A stretch of DNA of 64,000 nt from Meiothermus sp. Pnk-1 (GTDB lineage: Bacteria; Deinococcota; Deinococci; Deinococcales; Thermaceae): assembly GCF_003226535.1 (NCBI RefSeq), contig NZ_QKOB01000002.1, positions 248,001 through 312,000 on the forward strand. Reading direction: 5' to 3'. The notes beneath the pieces are model-generated. The model did no database searches, was not told the DNA's origin, and saw only the letters and a program-made list of their open reading frames with translations. The position numbers and the translations under genes were made by a program. Below are positions 23,592-32,156 of the stretch, piece by piece (the first letter of the stretch is position 1; each line of letters begins with the position of its first letter).

Positions 23592-25532
23592 ATGGCTAAA
23601 GACCCTACCCCGGTTGTAGAGGAAAAAGGCGAGGGGGAAGCAGCTATCACCCTTGCTCAGGAAGGCAGAATCGAGTGTTTCATCACTGGTGTGCTGCGTA
23701 AGGATACCCCCGAAGAGCGCGTTCGGCAGGAGTGGGCCCGCAAGCTAGTAGAGGAGTATGGCTACCCTAAAGATAGCATTGGGGTTGAGGTAATTATCCC
23801 TATGGGCCGGGCCCGCAAATGGGCAGACCTAGTGATCTACGAGCCCGGCGAGCCGCACGCGATTGAGCATATTCGGATCATCGTCGAAGCTAAGTCAGAA
23901 AAAGCAAAGCCCTCTGACAAGAAAGAGGGCATAGCCCAGCTCAAAAGCTACCTGGCCGCTTGTCCAAACTCTGAATGGGGTCTTTGGGTGGGCTTGGAGC
24001 GCCAAGCTTTTCAGCGGATTACCAAAGATGGAAAACACGGGTTTCTGCCCACCACCGATATCCCTCGCTTTGGTGAGAAGGCCCCCAGGCGGCTTACCTA
24101 TAAGGATCTTAAGCCTGCCGAAGGGCTCAAGCGCGAGCTTCGGCGCATCCACAATTACATTTATGCCAATCAAGGTCTGCCCAAGGACCAGGCGTTTCAC
24201 GAGCTTTTGAAGCTGGTCTTTTGCAAGGTCTACGAGGAACGCACCAAGAAAGCCCACGATCCTCTCGACTTTGACATCACTCCCGAGGAGCGGTTCAGCA
24301 CCGAGGGCAAAAAAGCGCTGAGGAAGAGGCTGGCGCGTCTTTTTGAGGGAGTTAAGGCCCAGTATCCTTACATCTTTGAAAAGGATGACCACCTCCGACT
24401 AAACGATGACGTCTTGGCCTACGCGGTAAGCGAGCTTAGGCAGTACTCGTTCCTGCGCACCCGGACCGACATCAAAGGGGCGGCCTACCAGGAGGTGGTA
24501 CGGGACAACCTGAGGGGGGACCGGGGTGAGTTCTTTACTCCCGACAACGTGTGTCAGATGGCCGTGCGCATGGGGGTGGAAATACTCATTGCGGCCAGCC
24601 GGGGGAAGAAAGGCTGGACTAACATCCGGGTTCTGGACCCTGCCGCGGGGGCCGGTGGCTTCCTGAGGGCCTTCATGAACGAGCTGAGGGCCTATCTCCT
24701 AGCCCGCGAGGAAGGGAAGTACACCCTAGAGGCTTTGGAGCAAGTTGTGATGAGCGAGCTTAGGGACGTTTGCAATCGCTACATCTTTGGCTTGGACATC
24801 AACCCCCTTCTGGTTAGGGCGGCTCAGATGAATCTGGTGATGCACGGAGATGGAAGCACCAACATATACCATGTGGAGGGCGGTAGCCTCATCCCATTCA
24901 GCCAGATGCCTGGTGAGGTTCAGGAAAAAATCCCCCCAAGCAGTGTTGACCTAATCGTTACCAATCCCCCCTTTGGGAATGGTCCTGGCCTCAAGGTGGA
25001 TAACCCCGACATTCTCGAGGCGTATGAGTTGACAAAGTACGGGCTCGAGGAAGGGCGCTCACGGAGCAGCCTTCCTCCGGAGCAGCTTTTCATTGAACGG
25101 GCTTACCAATGGCTTGCCCCAGGCGGGGTGTTGGCCATTGTGTTGCCTGACAGCATTCTTTCTAATCCGGGGCTGAAGTTCATCCGGGAGTGGATTCTGG
25201 AGAAGTTTGTTGTGGTGGCCAGTGTAGACTTGCCTATTGAGACCTTTGTAGCCTTCGGGGGTACGGGCACCCAGACCAGTGTTTTGGTGCTTCGCAAAAA
25301 GACCGAGGAAGAGATTGAACGAGAAAAGCTTTCCGGCAAGCCCCTGGAGTACGAGGTCTTCATGGCCGTACCTCGCACGATGGGCTATGACCGACGCGGG
25401 AACGACTTGTGGAAGCGAGATGAGGAAGGCCAGCTTTTGGTAGGCCAACGTGACGATGAGGTGAGTGAGGTGAGCGAGATCTTCGTGCGGTGGCTTAGGG
25501 GAGAACTCAAGGCTCGAGTGGAGGAAGCATGA
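23592..25532 (+). CDS. hsdM: Fused restriction nuclease-N6-adenine methyltransferase (type I/IIB-like)
   Basis: This 646-residue protein has an HsdR-N-like PD-(D/E)XK nuclease at residues 25-150. Its ends are VEVIIPMGRARKWADLVIY (Asp) and HIRIIVEAKSEK (Glu-x-Lys). A HsdM-type methyltransferase follows: YQEVVRDNLRGDRGEFFTP, the SAM loop LDPAAGAGGFLRAF and the catalytic NPPF in LIVTNPPFGNG. HsdS overlaps by ATGA. No HsdR translocase gene follows, so cleavage probably does not need ATP-driven translocation. This is the architecture of BcgI-like two-subunit enzymes, with one nuclease-methylase subunit and one specificity subunit. Codon use and lower GC differ from neighbours, consistent with transfer. 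Confidence 0.85.
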   Translation: MAKDPTPVVEEKGEGEAAITLAQEGRIECFITGVLRKDTPEERVRQEWARKLVEEYGYPKDSIGVEVIIPMGRARKWADLVIYEPGEPHAIEHIRIIVEAKSEKAKPSDKKEGIAQLKSYLAACPNSEWGLWVGLERQAFQRITKDGKHGFLPTTDIPRFGEKAPRRLTYKDLKPAEGLKRELRRIHNYIYANQGLPKDQAFHELLKLVFCKVYEERTKKAHDPLDFDITPEERFSTEGKKALRKRLARLFEGVKAQYPYIFEKDDHLRLNDDVLAYAVSELRQYSFLRTRTDIKGAAYQEVVRDNLRGDRGEFFTPDNVCQMAVRMGVEILIAASRGKKGWTNIRVLDPAAGAGGFLRAFMNELRAYLLAREEGKYTLEALEQVVMSELRDVCNRYIFGLDINPLLVRAAQMNLVMHGDGSTNIYHVEGGSLIPFSQMPGEVQEKIPPSSVDLIVTNPPFGNGPGLKVDNPDILEAYELTKYGLEEGRSRSSLPPEQLFIERAYQWLAPGGVLAIVLPDSILSNPGLKFIREWILEKFVVVASVDLPIETFVAFGGTGTQTSVLVLRKKTEEEIEREKLSGKPLEYEVFMAVPRTMGYDRRGNDLWKRDEEGQLLVGQRDDEVSEVSEIFVRWLRGELKARVEEA

Positions 25533-26932
25533 GCCTGGATTTCCTACGTATAGGTAGCGTCTACCTGCGGAAGGGCGAGAAACGCCTAGATTCTAGTTAC
25601 TACACCCTTGCCGTGCGGGCCCGCTGGGAGCTTGGAAGGACCCGGTGGCCGCTCCGGCCTCTGAGTGAGGTGGCCCAAATCTTTTACCCTGGCCGTTTCA
25701 AACGCCCCTATGCTCCTAAAGGCAAGGGGGTGCCCTTCGTGGGCTCGCGGGAAATGTTCTTTTGGCCCCTCCAGCCCCGAGACTCTCTCTATGGTACTTT
25801 AGACGACTGGCGCGACCTAATGGTAGAGCGCGGCTGGGTTTTGGTGAGCCGTTCGGGCACGGTAGGGCAGGTTCTTTTAGTCAGCCGGGATTTTGCCAAT
25901 ACCGCCGTTACTGAAGACGCTATACGCTTAGAAGGCCAAAAAGGCGGTTACCTATATGCTTTTCTAAGGAGCAGATACGGTCGCGACCTTCTTCAAGGTG
26001 TTCAATTTGGGGCTGTGATCAAACATCTGGAGCCCGATCAAATAGGTTCTTTCCCCGTTCCATTCTTGCCTGAAATCGTTCAGGAGCGCATTCACGCCAA
26101 CATGCTCCACGCCCTCAGCTTGCTGGAACGGGGAAGCCGCCTTTTGAAAAAAGCGGAGCGGCTTTTATACGAACTTCTTGGGCTTCCCGATCCGGGCACC
26201 TTAACGCCCCACTATCTTCCCAATGTTTCAGGGACTACAGTGCCCACCTTCGCCGTAAGACGGAGTGAGTTGGACGGTCGTTTGGACGGCTCCTACCACT
26301 TGCCCGAGGTGGAAAGCCTTTTGCGTGCCCTAAAAAAGGGTAAATATCCCCTGGTTAGCTTGGAGAACCTGACTGCTTATATCCGCATCCCCCCCAGGTT
26401 CAAACGCCACTACGTGGATCCAAGTAAGGGCGTGCCTTTCGTACGCCCCTCTGACCTGGCTACAGTACGGGTTCTAGAAAAGCGATATATCGGCAAGTGG
26501 ACTCCGGGGCTTCCTCAAGCCCTTCTAAGGCATCACGAAGTCCTCGTTAGCCGTAGTGGTAGCATAGGCGACATAGGGTTTGTCACGCGGGCTTGGGACG
26601 GTTGGGCTGGGAGTGATGACTTAGCCCGCATAGCCGCTAAAAAGTCCTTGTCCCGCCCTGGTTACCTTTACGCCTTTTTGTCTTCCGCATACGGCCAAGC
26701 CCAAATCAAAAGGGAAATTTATGGGGGGGTGATTGACCACCTGGAGGTGGAGCACCTAGCCGGGATTCGCATCCCTAGTCCACCCCTCAAGATACAGGAA
26801 GAGATTGGCAGGCGAGTCTATCAGGCTTTTTCACTTAGAGACCAGGCAAATGCGCTCGAGGAAAAGGCTATTGCCGACCTGGAAGATTTGTTGCAGACTC
26901 CGCGCCCTCCTCGACAAGGGACATCCGCATAA
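25529..26932 (+). CDS. hsdS: Type I-like specificity subunit HsdS
   Basis: This 467-residue protein has two target-recognition domains. The first begins LDSSYYTLAVRARWELG with GKGVPFVGSREMF; the second begins LDGRLDGSYHLPEVES with SKGVPFVRPSDLA. Both carry the VLVSRSG(T/S)xG strand and YLYAFLxSxYG helix typical of each half. Helical spacers (QERIHANMLHALSLLERGSRLLKKAERLLYE and QEEIGRRVYQAFSLRDQANALEEKA, given in part) separate and follow them. The protein would recognise a bipartite DNA sequence and hold the nuclease-methylase subunit. It starts within the stop of that gene. Confidence 0.9.
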   Translation: MSLDFLRIGSVYLRKGEKRLDSSYYTLAVRARWELGRTRWPLRPLSEVAQIFYPGRFKRPYAPKGKGVPFVGSREMFFWPLQPRDSLYGTLDDWRDLMVERGWVLVSRSGTVGQVLLVSRDFANTAVTEDAIRLEGQKGGYLYAFLRSRYGRDLLQGVQFGAVIKHLEPDQIGSFPVPFLPEIVQERIHANMLHALSLLERGSRLLKKAERLLYELLGLPDPGTLTPHYLPNVSGTTVPTFAVRRSELDGRLDGSYHLPEVESLLRALKKGKYPLVSLENLTAYIRIPPRFKRHYVDPSKGVPFVRPSDLATVRVLEKRYIGKWTPGLPQALLRHHEVLVSRSGSIGDIGFVTRAWDGWAGSDDLARIAAKKSLSRPGYLYAFLSSAYGQAQIKREIYGGVIDHLEVEHLAGIRIPSPPLKIQEEIGRRVYQAFSLRDQANALEEKAIADLEDLLQTPRPPRQGTSA

Positions 26933-27044
26933 TGCTCAGTGATAATTCCTCAGACTCGATTTTGCTGCTCGAATACTGTGGAAATTAGCCCATACAATGC
27001 AGTTAGTTATCTTGTGTGGAAGCCACCTCTACAGCTCGTCCCGC

Positions 27045-27073
27045 TGACCCCTTTGACCCCTATTTTGACCCCT
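27045..27073. repeat. Three TGACCCCT direct repeats near attachment site
   Basis: Copies at 27045-27052, 27054-27061 and 27066-27073 lie about 110 bases from the tRNA remnant. Short direct repeats beside an integration site are the usual form of integrase arm-binding sites. The region 26933-27180 holds no gene otherwise. Confidence 0.5.
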
Positions 27074-27180
27074 ACCGTGAGCAATCGAACCGCTTTGAAC
27101 CAGAAGGGGGTTTTGGAGAAAGCCTGTCTAGCAGCGAAACCAGACAGAACGAAACGGAATGAAACAGTAGGTGAAGCGAC

Positions 27181-27240
27181 CTCGAAAACCGGTATATCCC
27201 TTGCGGGGTATCGCGGGTTCGAATCCCGCCCCCTCCGCCA
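27181..27240 (+). other. Attachment-site remnant: 3' half of tRNA-Ser(CGA)
   Basis: The 60 bases run from the anticodon loop (CTCGAAA, anticodon CGA) through a long variable arm (ATCCC, TTGC, GGGGT), a perfect T arm (GCGGG TTCGAAT CCCGC) and acceptor strand CCCCTCC plus G and CCA. The 5' half is absent: nothing upstream can pair with CCCCTCC or complete the anticodon stem. This is how an island integrating in a tRNA leaves its far end, with the intact gene expected at the other end, left of the window. It marks the island boundary. Confidence 0.8.
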
Positions 27241-27252
27241 GCGGCGCAAGAC

Positions 27253-27283
27253 CCGCCCTTATATAGGGCGGACTTTTCTTTTG
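27253..27283 (+). terminator. Terminator of the original tRNA-Ser transcription unit
   Basis: CCGCCCT pairs with AGGGCGG around a 5-base loop, followed by TTTTCTTTT. It lies 12 bases after the tRNA remnant. Confidence 0.85.
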
Positions 27284-27346
27284 ACCCCCCCGGGTCGGAC
27301 GCGTTGCCAGCGCCTCAAGCGGCGGTTTTGCGGTAACGTAAAGAGG

Positions 27347-27757
27347 ATGTATACCGACGCTAGCCCTCTTACTGCAGCCGAACTACGGGTCGTGCTGGAT
27401 CAGCTTCCCTACCGGGTCGAGCGCATCGAAGAAGACCGTTTTGCCATCGTCTACACCACCGGCCTCAAGGCCAGCCTGGTGACCTACGGAGAGCCCGGTC
27501 GGTTGCGCAGTTTGCAACTGCGGGCGGGCTTTACCGGATTCAGCCGCGTCGAGCTGCGCCACATCAACACCTGGAACCGCCGCTACCGCTTTTCCAAGGC
27601 TTATCTCGACGGCGACAACGACCCCGTGCTGGAGTTTGATCTTTGGCTCGAGGGGGCCAGCCCTGAGCTGGTGATGGCCTTCGTGCGCGAGTTCGAGGAC
27701 TCCTGTAACCTATTTTTCTCCTACATTCGCATGATCGACGCCGAGGTGGTGGAGTAA
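27347..27757 (+). CDS. YbjN domain protein
   Basis: This 136-residue protein starts at ATG 27347 (MYTDASPLTAAELRVVLDQL) after AAAGAGG. It has the YbjN pattern: an N-terminal helix, strands (YRVERIEEDRFAIVYTTGLK, SLQLRAGFTGFS), then INTWNRRYRFSKAYLDGDNDPVLEFDL, and a C-terminal helix (VMAFVREFEDSCNLFFSYI). YbjN folds resemble type III secretion chaperones; the molecular role in bacteria is not settled. It is the first resident chromosomal gene after the island and is followed 19 bases later by the ThiF-like gene. Confidence 0.8.
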   Translation: MYTDASPLTAAELRVVLDQLPYRVERIEEDRFAIVYTTGLKASLVTYGEPGRLRSLQLRAGFTGFSRVELRHINTWNRRYRFSKAYLDGDNDPVLEFDLWLEGASPELVMAFVREFEDSCNLFFSYIRMIDAEVVE

Positions 27758-27776
27758 GAAGACGTCAGGTTGCCGT

Positions 27777-28577
27777 ATGTGGACCCGCGAAGAGCTAGAC
27801 CGTTACGCCCGGCAGATCATCCTGCCGGGGGTTGGCGCGGCGGGCCAGGCCCGACTCAAGCGGAGTGCGGTGCTGGTGGTGGGGGCCGGGGGTTTGGGGG
27901 TCCCGGTGCTGCAATACCTGGCCGCAGCGGGGGTAGGGCGGATCGGCATCGTGGAGATGGACCGAGTGGACCTCTCTAACCTTCAGCGGCAGGTCCTCTA
28001 CGGGGTGCGGGACCTCGGACGACCCAAGGCTGAAGTCGCCAAAGAGCGGCTCGAAGCCCTTAACCCCCACATCCAGCTCGATCTGTACCCGCTCCGCCTG
28101 GACTCGACCAACGCGCTCGAGGTGCTAGGTCCTTACGACTTGGTGCTAGACTGCAGCGACAACTTTCCTACCCGCTACCTGGTGAACGATGCTTGCGTAC
28201 TGCTGGATAAGCCGCTGGTCTACGGGGCTATCCACCGCTTCGAGGGGCAGATCTCGGTGTTCCATTATCGGGGTGGCCCTTGCTACCGCTGCCTCTATCC
28301 CACCCCCCCCAGGCCGGGAGCCGTCCCTAACTGCGCCGAAGCGGGGGTATTCGGGGTGCTGCCGGGGGTGATAGGGAGCCTGATGGCTTCCGAGGCCCTC
28401 AAGGCCTTGCTCGAGCTGGGCGAGGTGCTCTCCGGCCGGCTGCTTCTCTACGATGGCCTGGAGCCGGCCTTTCGCACCCTGCACCTGACCCGTAACCCGG
28501 CTTGCCCGGTTTGCGGAGATGAGCCCACCGTGCTCGAGCTGCAAGATTATGAGGTGTTCTGCGGTGTTGAGGGTTGA
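27777..28577 (+). CDS. E1-like adenylyltransferase (MoeB/ThiF/TtuC)
   Basis: This 266-residue protein has the E1-like fold: nucleotide loop VVGAGGLGVPVLQYLAAAG, DRVDLSNLQRQVLYG, and ATP/Mg2+ Asp in LDCSDNFPTRY. A structural zinc site is made by CYRCLYP and CPVCGDE. The enzyme adenylates the C-terminal Gly-Gly of ubiquitin-like sulfur carriers (MoaD, ThiS, TtuB). In Thermus one such protein, TtuC, serves molybdopterin, thiamine and tRNA thiolation. There is no C-terminal rhodanese domain, as in TtuC. The start is an ATG at 27777 (MWTREELDRYARQI). Which carriers it serves here cannot be told. Confidence 0.9.
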   Translation: MWTREELDRYARQIILPGVGAAGQARLKRSAVLVVGAGGLGVPVLQYLAAAGVGRIGIVEMDRVDLSNLQRQVLYGVRDLGRPKAEVAKERLEALNPHIQLDLYPLRLDSTNALEVLGPYDLVLDCSDNFPTRYLVNDACVLLDKPLVYGAIHRFEGQISVFHYRGGPCYRCLYPTPPRPGAVPNCAEAGVFGVLPGVIGSLMASEALKALLELGEVLSGRLLLYDGLEPAFRTLHLTRNPACPVCGDEPTVLELQDYEVFCGVEG

Positions 28578-28645
28578 AGGATGTTAGAATGCGCAGGCTT
28601 AAGCCGGTATAGCCAAGACCGGCCATAACCGAAGGAGAGAGACTG

Positions 28646-29785
28646 ATGAGCACTGCAACCATCGCCCGCGGACTGGAGGGAGTCCTTTTCACCGAAAGCG
28701 CCCTATGCTTTATTGATGGGCAGGCCGGCAAGCTGTACTACGGCGGTTATCCCATCCAGGAACTGGCCGAAAAGAGCACCTTCGAGGAAGTCTCCTTCCT
28801 ACTGCTGCATAACCGCTTACCCAAGGCTGATGAACTCAAAGCCTTCAGCGATGCGTTGGTCGCCTTGCGGGCCTTGCCCGAGGAACTCATCCAGCGGATC
28901 CGGCAGTTTCCCAAAGGCGCCCACCCCATGTCCATGCTCCGCACTGCGGTGAGCGAGCTAGGGATGCTCGATGCCCGCGAGGACGACCTCACCCCCGAGG
29001 GCCTCTACCAGAAAAGCCTCTCGCTCATCGCCAAGTTTGCCGGCATCGTAGCCGCGATCAAGCGGGTGCGCGAGGGTAAGGAGCCCCTGGCCCCTCGCCC
29101 CGACCTCTCCCACGCCGCTAATTTCCTCTACATGGCGAGCGGTACCGAGCCGGCCCCCGAGCAGGCTCGGCTGATGGACGTGGCCCTGATCCTCCACGCC
29201 GAACACGGCTTCAACGCCTCCACCTTCACCGCCATCGCCGCGTACTCCACCCAGACCGATATCTACTCGGCCATCACCGCGGCGGTGGCCTCCCTCAAGG
29301 GACCGCGCCACGGCGGGGCCAACGAAGCGGTGATGAAGATGATCGAGGAGATCGGCCCGGTAGAAAACGCCCTGCCCTGGGTGCAGAAGGTCCTAGCCAA
29401 CAAGGGCCGCATCATGGGCATGGGGCACCGGGTTTACAAGGTCTTCGACCCCCGCGCCGGAGTGCTGGAGAAATACGCCCGCCTGGTCGCCGAGAAACAC
29501 GGCAAATCCAAGGAGTACCGCATCCTCAAGACCATCGAGGAGGAGGCCGGGAAGGTGTTGGGGCCGCGCGGTATCTACCCTAACGTAGACTTCTACTCCG
29601 GGGTGGTCTACAGCGACCTGGGCTTTAGCCTCGAGTTCTTCACCCCCATCTTCGCCGTGGCCCGCATCTCCGGCTGGGCCGGGCATATCCTCGAGTACAC
29701 CCGCTTGGATAATCGCTTGCTGCGCCCGGACGCTCAGTATACGGGGGCGCTCGACCTGCCCTACGTGCCTATCGAACAGCGGTAG
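28646..29785 (+). CDS. gltA: Citrate synthase
   Basis: This 379-residue protein is the condensing enzyme of the TCA cycle (oxaloacetate + acetyl-CoA). The short bacterial/archaeal form is shown by length and by motifs: [17 protein letters not shown] (active-site His), [14 protein letters not shown], and [15 protein letters not shown] with the second active-site His, then the catalytic Asp region [23 protein letters not shown] precedes the start. A hairpin of GGGGCGGC against GCCGCCCC at 29800-29820, without a T-run, follows the gene. A TAGAAT box at about 28584 could be part of its promoter. Confidence 0.95.
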   Translation: MSTATIARGLEGVLFTESALCFIDGQAGKLYYGGYPIQELAEKSTFEEVSFLLLHNRLPKADELKAFSDALVALRALPEELIQRIRQFPKGAHPMSMLRTAVSELGMLDAREDDLTPEGLYQKSLSLIAKFAGIVAAIKRVREGKEPLAPRPDLSHAANFLYMASGTEPAPEQARLMDVALILHAEHGFNASTFTAIAAYSTQTDIYSAITAAVASLKGPRHGGANEAVMKMIEEIGPVENALPWVQKVLANKGRIMGMGHRVYKVFDPRAGVLEKYARLVAEKHGKSKEYRILKTIEEEAGKVLGPRGIYPNVDFYSGVVYSDLGFSLEFFTPIFAVARISGWAGHILEYTRLDNRLLRPDAQYTGALDLPYVPIEQR

Positions 29786-29799
29786 TCGGCTGATCAGAG

Positions 29800-29820
29800 G
29801 GGGCGGCGCTCGGCCGCCCC
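29800..29820 (+). terminator. Hairpin after gltA
   Basis: GGGGCGGC pairs with GCCGCCCC around a 5-base loop between gltA and queA. There is no T-run, so it may be only a weak or factor-dependent terminator. Confidence 0.4.
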
Positions 29821-29835
29821 AAGCCACGGTTGCCT

Positions 29836-30846
29836 ATGCTCCTGGAAGACTACGATTACCTGCTCCCTCCAGCGCTGATCGCCCAGTCTGGGGCCGAGCC
29901 GCGGGATTCTTCCCGCTTGATGGTAGTTCACCGCGGCACGGGTCAACTCGAGCACCGCATCTTTCGGGATATACCTGAGTACTTGCGGCCTGGCGATCTG
30001 CTGGTGCTGAACCAGAGCAAGGTCATCCCGGCCCGTACTTTTGCCGCCAATGCCCACGGCACGCCCATCGAGGTGTTGCTGGTACGGGAGCTCGAGCCGG
30101 ATCTTTGGGAAGCCCTGCTCAAACCGGCCAAGCGGGCCAAGGGGTTGTTGCGCTTTGCGGGCGGGCTTACGGCGGAAGTGGTGAAGGTCGAGGAGGACGG
30201 AACCCGGGTCTTGCGCTTTACCGGGGGTCTATGGGAGCACTTGGAGCGCATCGGCCAAACCCCGCTGCCACCCTACATTCATGCTTCCGTAGACCCAGAG
30301 CGCTACCAGACCGTTTACGCCAAGACCCCCGGCTCGGTAGCGGCCCCCACCGCGGGGCTTCACTTCACGCCGGAACTCCTCGAGCGGATTCGCGGGATGG
30401 GCGTGGAGGTGCGCTTTGTCACCCTCCACGTGGGCCCCGGAACCTTCAAGCCGGTAAAAGAAGATCCGGAACGGCACGTAATGCACCTCGAGCCCTACGA
30501 GATTTCCCCCGAGACCGCTCAAGCCGTCAACCGAGCCAAGGCGGAAGGGCGGCGGGTCATCGCGGTGGGGACGACGGTGGTGCGGACGCTCGAGAGCGCT
30601 TGGGAGGATTCTTCTGCCGGTGGCGGGGTGAAGGCGGGGGTGGGGGAGACCCGGCTTTTCATCCGCCCCGGCTTCGAGTTCAAGGCGACCGACGCGCTCA
30701 TCACCAACTTTCACCTGCCCAGATCCACCCTGCTCATGCTGGTCTCGGCCTTCGCCGGCCACGACCTGACCATGAGGGCTTACCGCACGGCTGTCGAGGA
30801 GCGCTACCGCTTCTACAGCCTGGGGGATGCCATGCTGATATTGTAG
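29836..30846 (+). CDS. queA: tRNA preQ1 ribosyltransferase-isomerase QueA
   Basis: This protein of about 336 residues transfers and rearranges ribose from SAM to preQ1 in tRNA, giving epoxyqueuosine. Family motifs are LEDYDYLLPPALIAQ, PGDLLVLNQSKVIPARTF, YAKTPGSVAAPTAGLHFT, VTLHVGPGTFKPV and ATDALITNFHLPRSTLLMLVSAF. The ATG at 29836 gives the usual N-terminus; an upstream TTG at 29830 is possible. No other queuosine gene is adjacent. The stop is at 30844-30846. Confidence 0.95.
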   Translation: MLLEDYDYLLPPALIAQSGAEPRDSSRLMVVHRGTGQLEHRIFRDIPEYLRPGDLLVLNQSKVIPARTFAANAHGTPIEVLLVRELEPDLWEALLKPAKRAKGLLRFAGGLTAEVVKVEEDGTRVLRFTGGLWEHLERIGQTPLPPYIHASVDPERYQTVYAKTPGSVAAPTAGLHFTPELLERIRGMGVEVRFVTLHVGPGTFKPVKEDPERHVMHLEPYEISPETAQAVNRAKAEGRRVIAVGTTVVRTLESAWEDSSAGGGVKAGVGETRLFIRPGFEFKATDALITNFHLPRSTLLMLVSAFAGHDLTMRAYRTAVEERYRFYSLGDAMLIL

Positions 30847-30908
30847 AATTTCTGTGGGCGCTACACCGGCGCCTCGGCTCATTCTTCACATAAAACTTTA
30901 GCCACATC

Positions 30909-30947
30909 TTGTCAAGATTGCTGCTTTATTTCATTTAGATTTCATTT
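30909..30947 (+). promoter_or_regulatory. Candidate promoter region with 11-bp-spaced direct repeat
   Basis: In an A/T-rich stretch, TTGTCA (30909) is followed by ATTTCATTT twice (30928-30936 and 30939-30947), exactly 11 bases apart. Direct repeats one helical turn apart are typical sites for OmpR/PhoB-type regulators. No convincing -10 box was identified. Confidence 0.35.
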
Positions 30948-30981
30948 TTGTGCCCTAGCTTCAAAATTGAGAAACTAGGCG

Positions 30982-32142
30982 TTGGAGGTGCGAAAGGTGC
31001 TACGTATCTTCGCTGCGTTGGTGTGGTGCGTTGGGATGCTGGCCTCCGCTCAGCAAAACTATCGGGGACTGGCGCTGTACACTCCCTACCCCAGCCAGAG
31101 CGTGGGCACGGAGGAGAGTGTCACCTTGCCCATCACCGTCAAGGGCTTCGGTCTGAGCCCCCAGGTGGTGCAGGTCCAGGTGACCGAGGCTGCCCCAGGC
31201 TGGAAAGCCAGCCTGCTGGGGTCGGGGCGGGTGGTGAGCGCGGTATACGTTTTACCGGACGGGGAGCAGAGCCTTACCTTGCGCCTGGAGCCTCCTTCCA
31301 AGGTCAAGCCCGGCACTTACCGCTTCCGTTTGGTGGCCGCGGGGCAGAACACCCGGGCCGAGCTTCCCATCTCGCTTACGGTGGGACAGGTGCTGCCCCG
31401 CAGGCTTAGCCTCGAGACCGACTTGCCCGTACTCAAGGGGCCTCCTTCGGCCAGCTTCCGCTACCGGGTAACCCTCAAAAACGAGAGCGACCAGGATCTG
31501 TTGGTCAACCTCGAGGCCGACGCCCCCAAGGGCTTCCAGGTAAGCTTCACCCCCTCCATCGGCAGCCAGGAGGTGACTAGCCTGCCGGTCAAGGCCGGAG
31601 AGTCCAAGGACCTGGACGTGGCGGTGACGCTGCCCCAGGACGTGGAGGCCAAGCCCTACGCGGTCACCCTGCGGGCTTTGGCCGGGGAGACCAAGGCCGA
31701 GCTGGTGGTGAACCTCGACGTGACCGGTACGCCGCAGCTCAGCCTCAGTACCCCGGAAGGCAGGCTCTCCGGACGGGCCTACGCTGGGCAGGAGAACCCC
31801 GTCAAGCTGGTGGTGAAAAACACCGGTAGCGCCCCGGCGGAGGGGGTGAGCCTCTCCTCCAGCGAGCCCTCGGGCTGGGAGGTCAAGTTTGATCCAGAGA
31901 AGATCGACAGCATCGCTCCGGGGCAGGAGTCGCAGGTCACGGCCCGGATCAAACCCTCCCCCCGGGCCGTGGCGGGAGACTACATGGTGACCCTGCGGGC
32001 CTCGGCGGGGAGCGCCTCAGCTTCCGCCGACTACCGCGTCACCGTGCAGACTTCGACGTTGTGGGGCCTGGTGGGCATAGTCCTGGTGGCCCTGGCGGTA
32101 GTGGTGGTAGGGTTCGCGGTGTCTCGCTATGGCCGGCGGTGA
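30982..32142 (+). CDS. NEW3-domain membrane protein, partner of ABC exporter
   Basis: This 386-residue protein has a signal peptide ([19 protein letters not shown]), three immunoglobulin-like repeats and a C-terminal membrane helix ([21 protein letters not shown]) followed by SRYGRR. Each repeat carries a conserved strand pattern ([42 protein letters not shown]) with the ending [20 protein letters not shown], typical of NEW3 (alpha-galactosidase-associated) domains. It should be anchored with the Ig domains outside the cytoplasmic membrane. The ATPase and permease genes follow closely, a frequent arrangement for NEW3-linked ABC-2 exporters. The start is uncertain (TTG 30982, GTG 30988 or GTG 30997). 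Substrate unknown. Confidence 0.8.
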   Translation: MEVRKVLRIFAALVWCVGMLASAQQNYRGLALYTPYPSQSVGTEESVTLPITVKGFGLSPQVVQVQVTEAAPGWKASLLGSGRVVSAVYVLPDGEQSLTLRLEPPSKVKPGTYRFRLVAAGQNTRAELPISLTVGQVLPRRLSLETDLPVLKGPPSASFRYRVTLKNESDQDLLVNLEADAPKGFQVSFTPSIGSQEVTSLPVKAGESKDLDVAVTLPQDVEAKPYAVTLRALAGETKAELVVNLDVTGTPQLSLSTPEGRLSGRAYAGQENPVKLVVKNTGSAPAEGVSLSSSEPSGWEVKFDPEKIDSIAPGQESQVTARIKPSPRAVAGDYMVTLRASAGSASASADYRVTVQTSTLWGLVGIVLVALAVVVVGFAVSRYGRR

Positions 32143-32156
32143 GGCGGAGTGGGGGT

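Noticed and set aside
27007-27249. Minus-strand frame with GRDSNPR near its start
   Set aside because: This is the well-known false frame read through a tRNA 3' half, not a gene.
26939-27346. Upstream extension of the YbjN frame across the tRNA remnant
   Set aside because: The extension crosses a tRNA and terminator. The ATG at 27347 with AAAGAGG gives the family's normal start.
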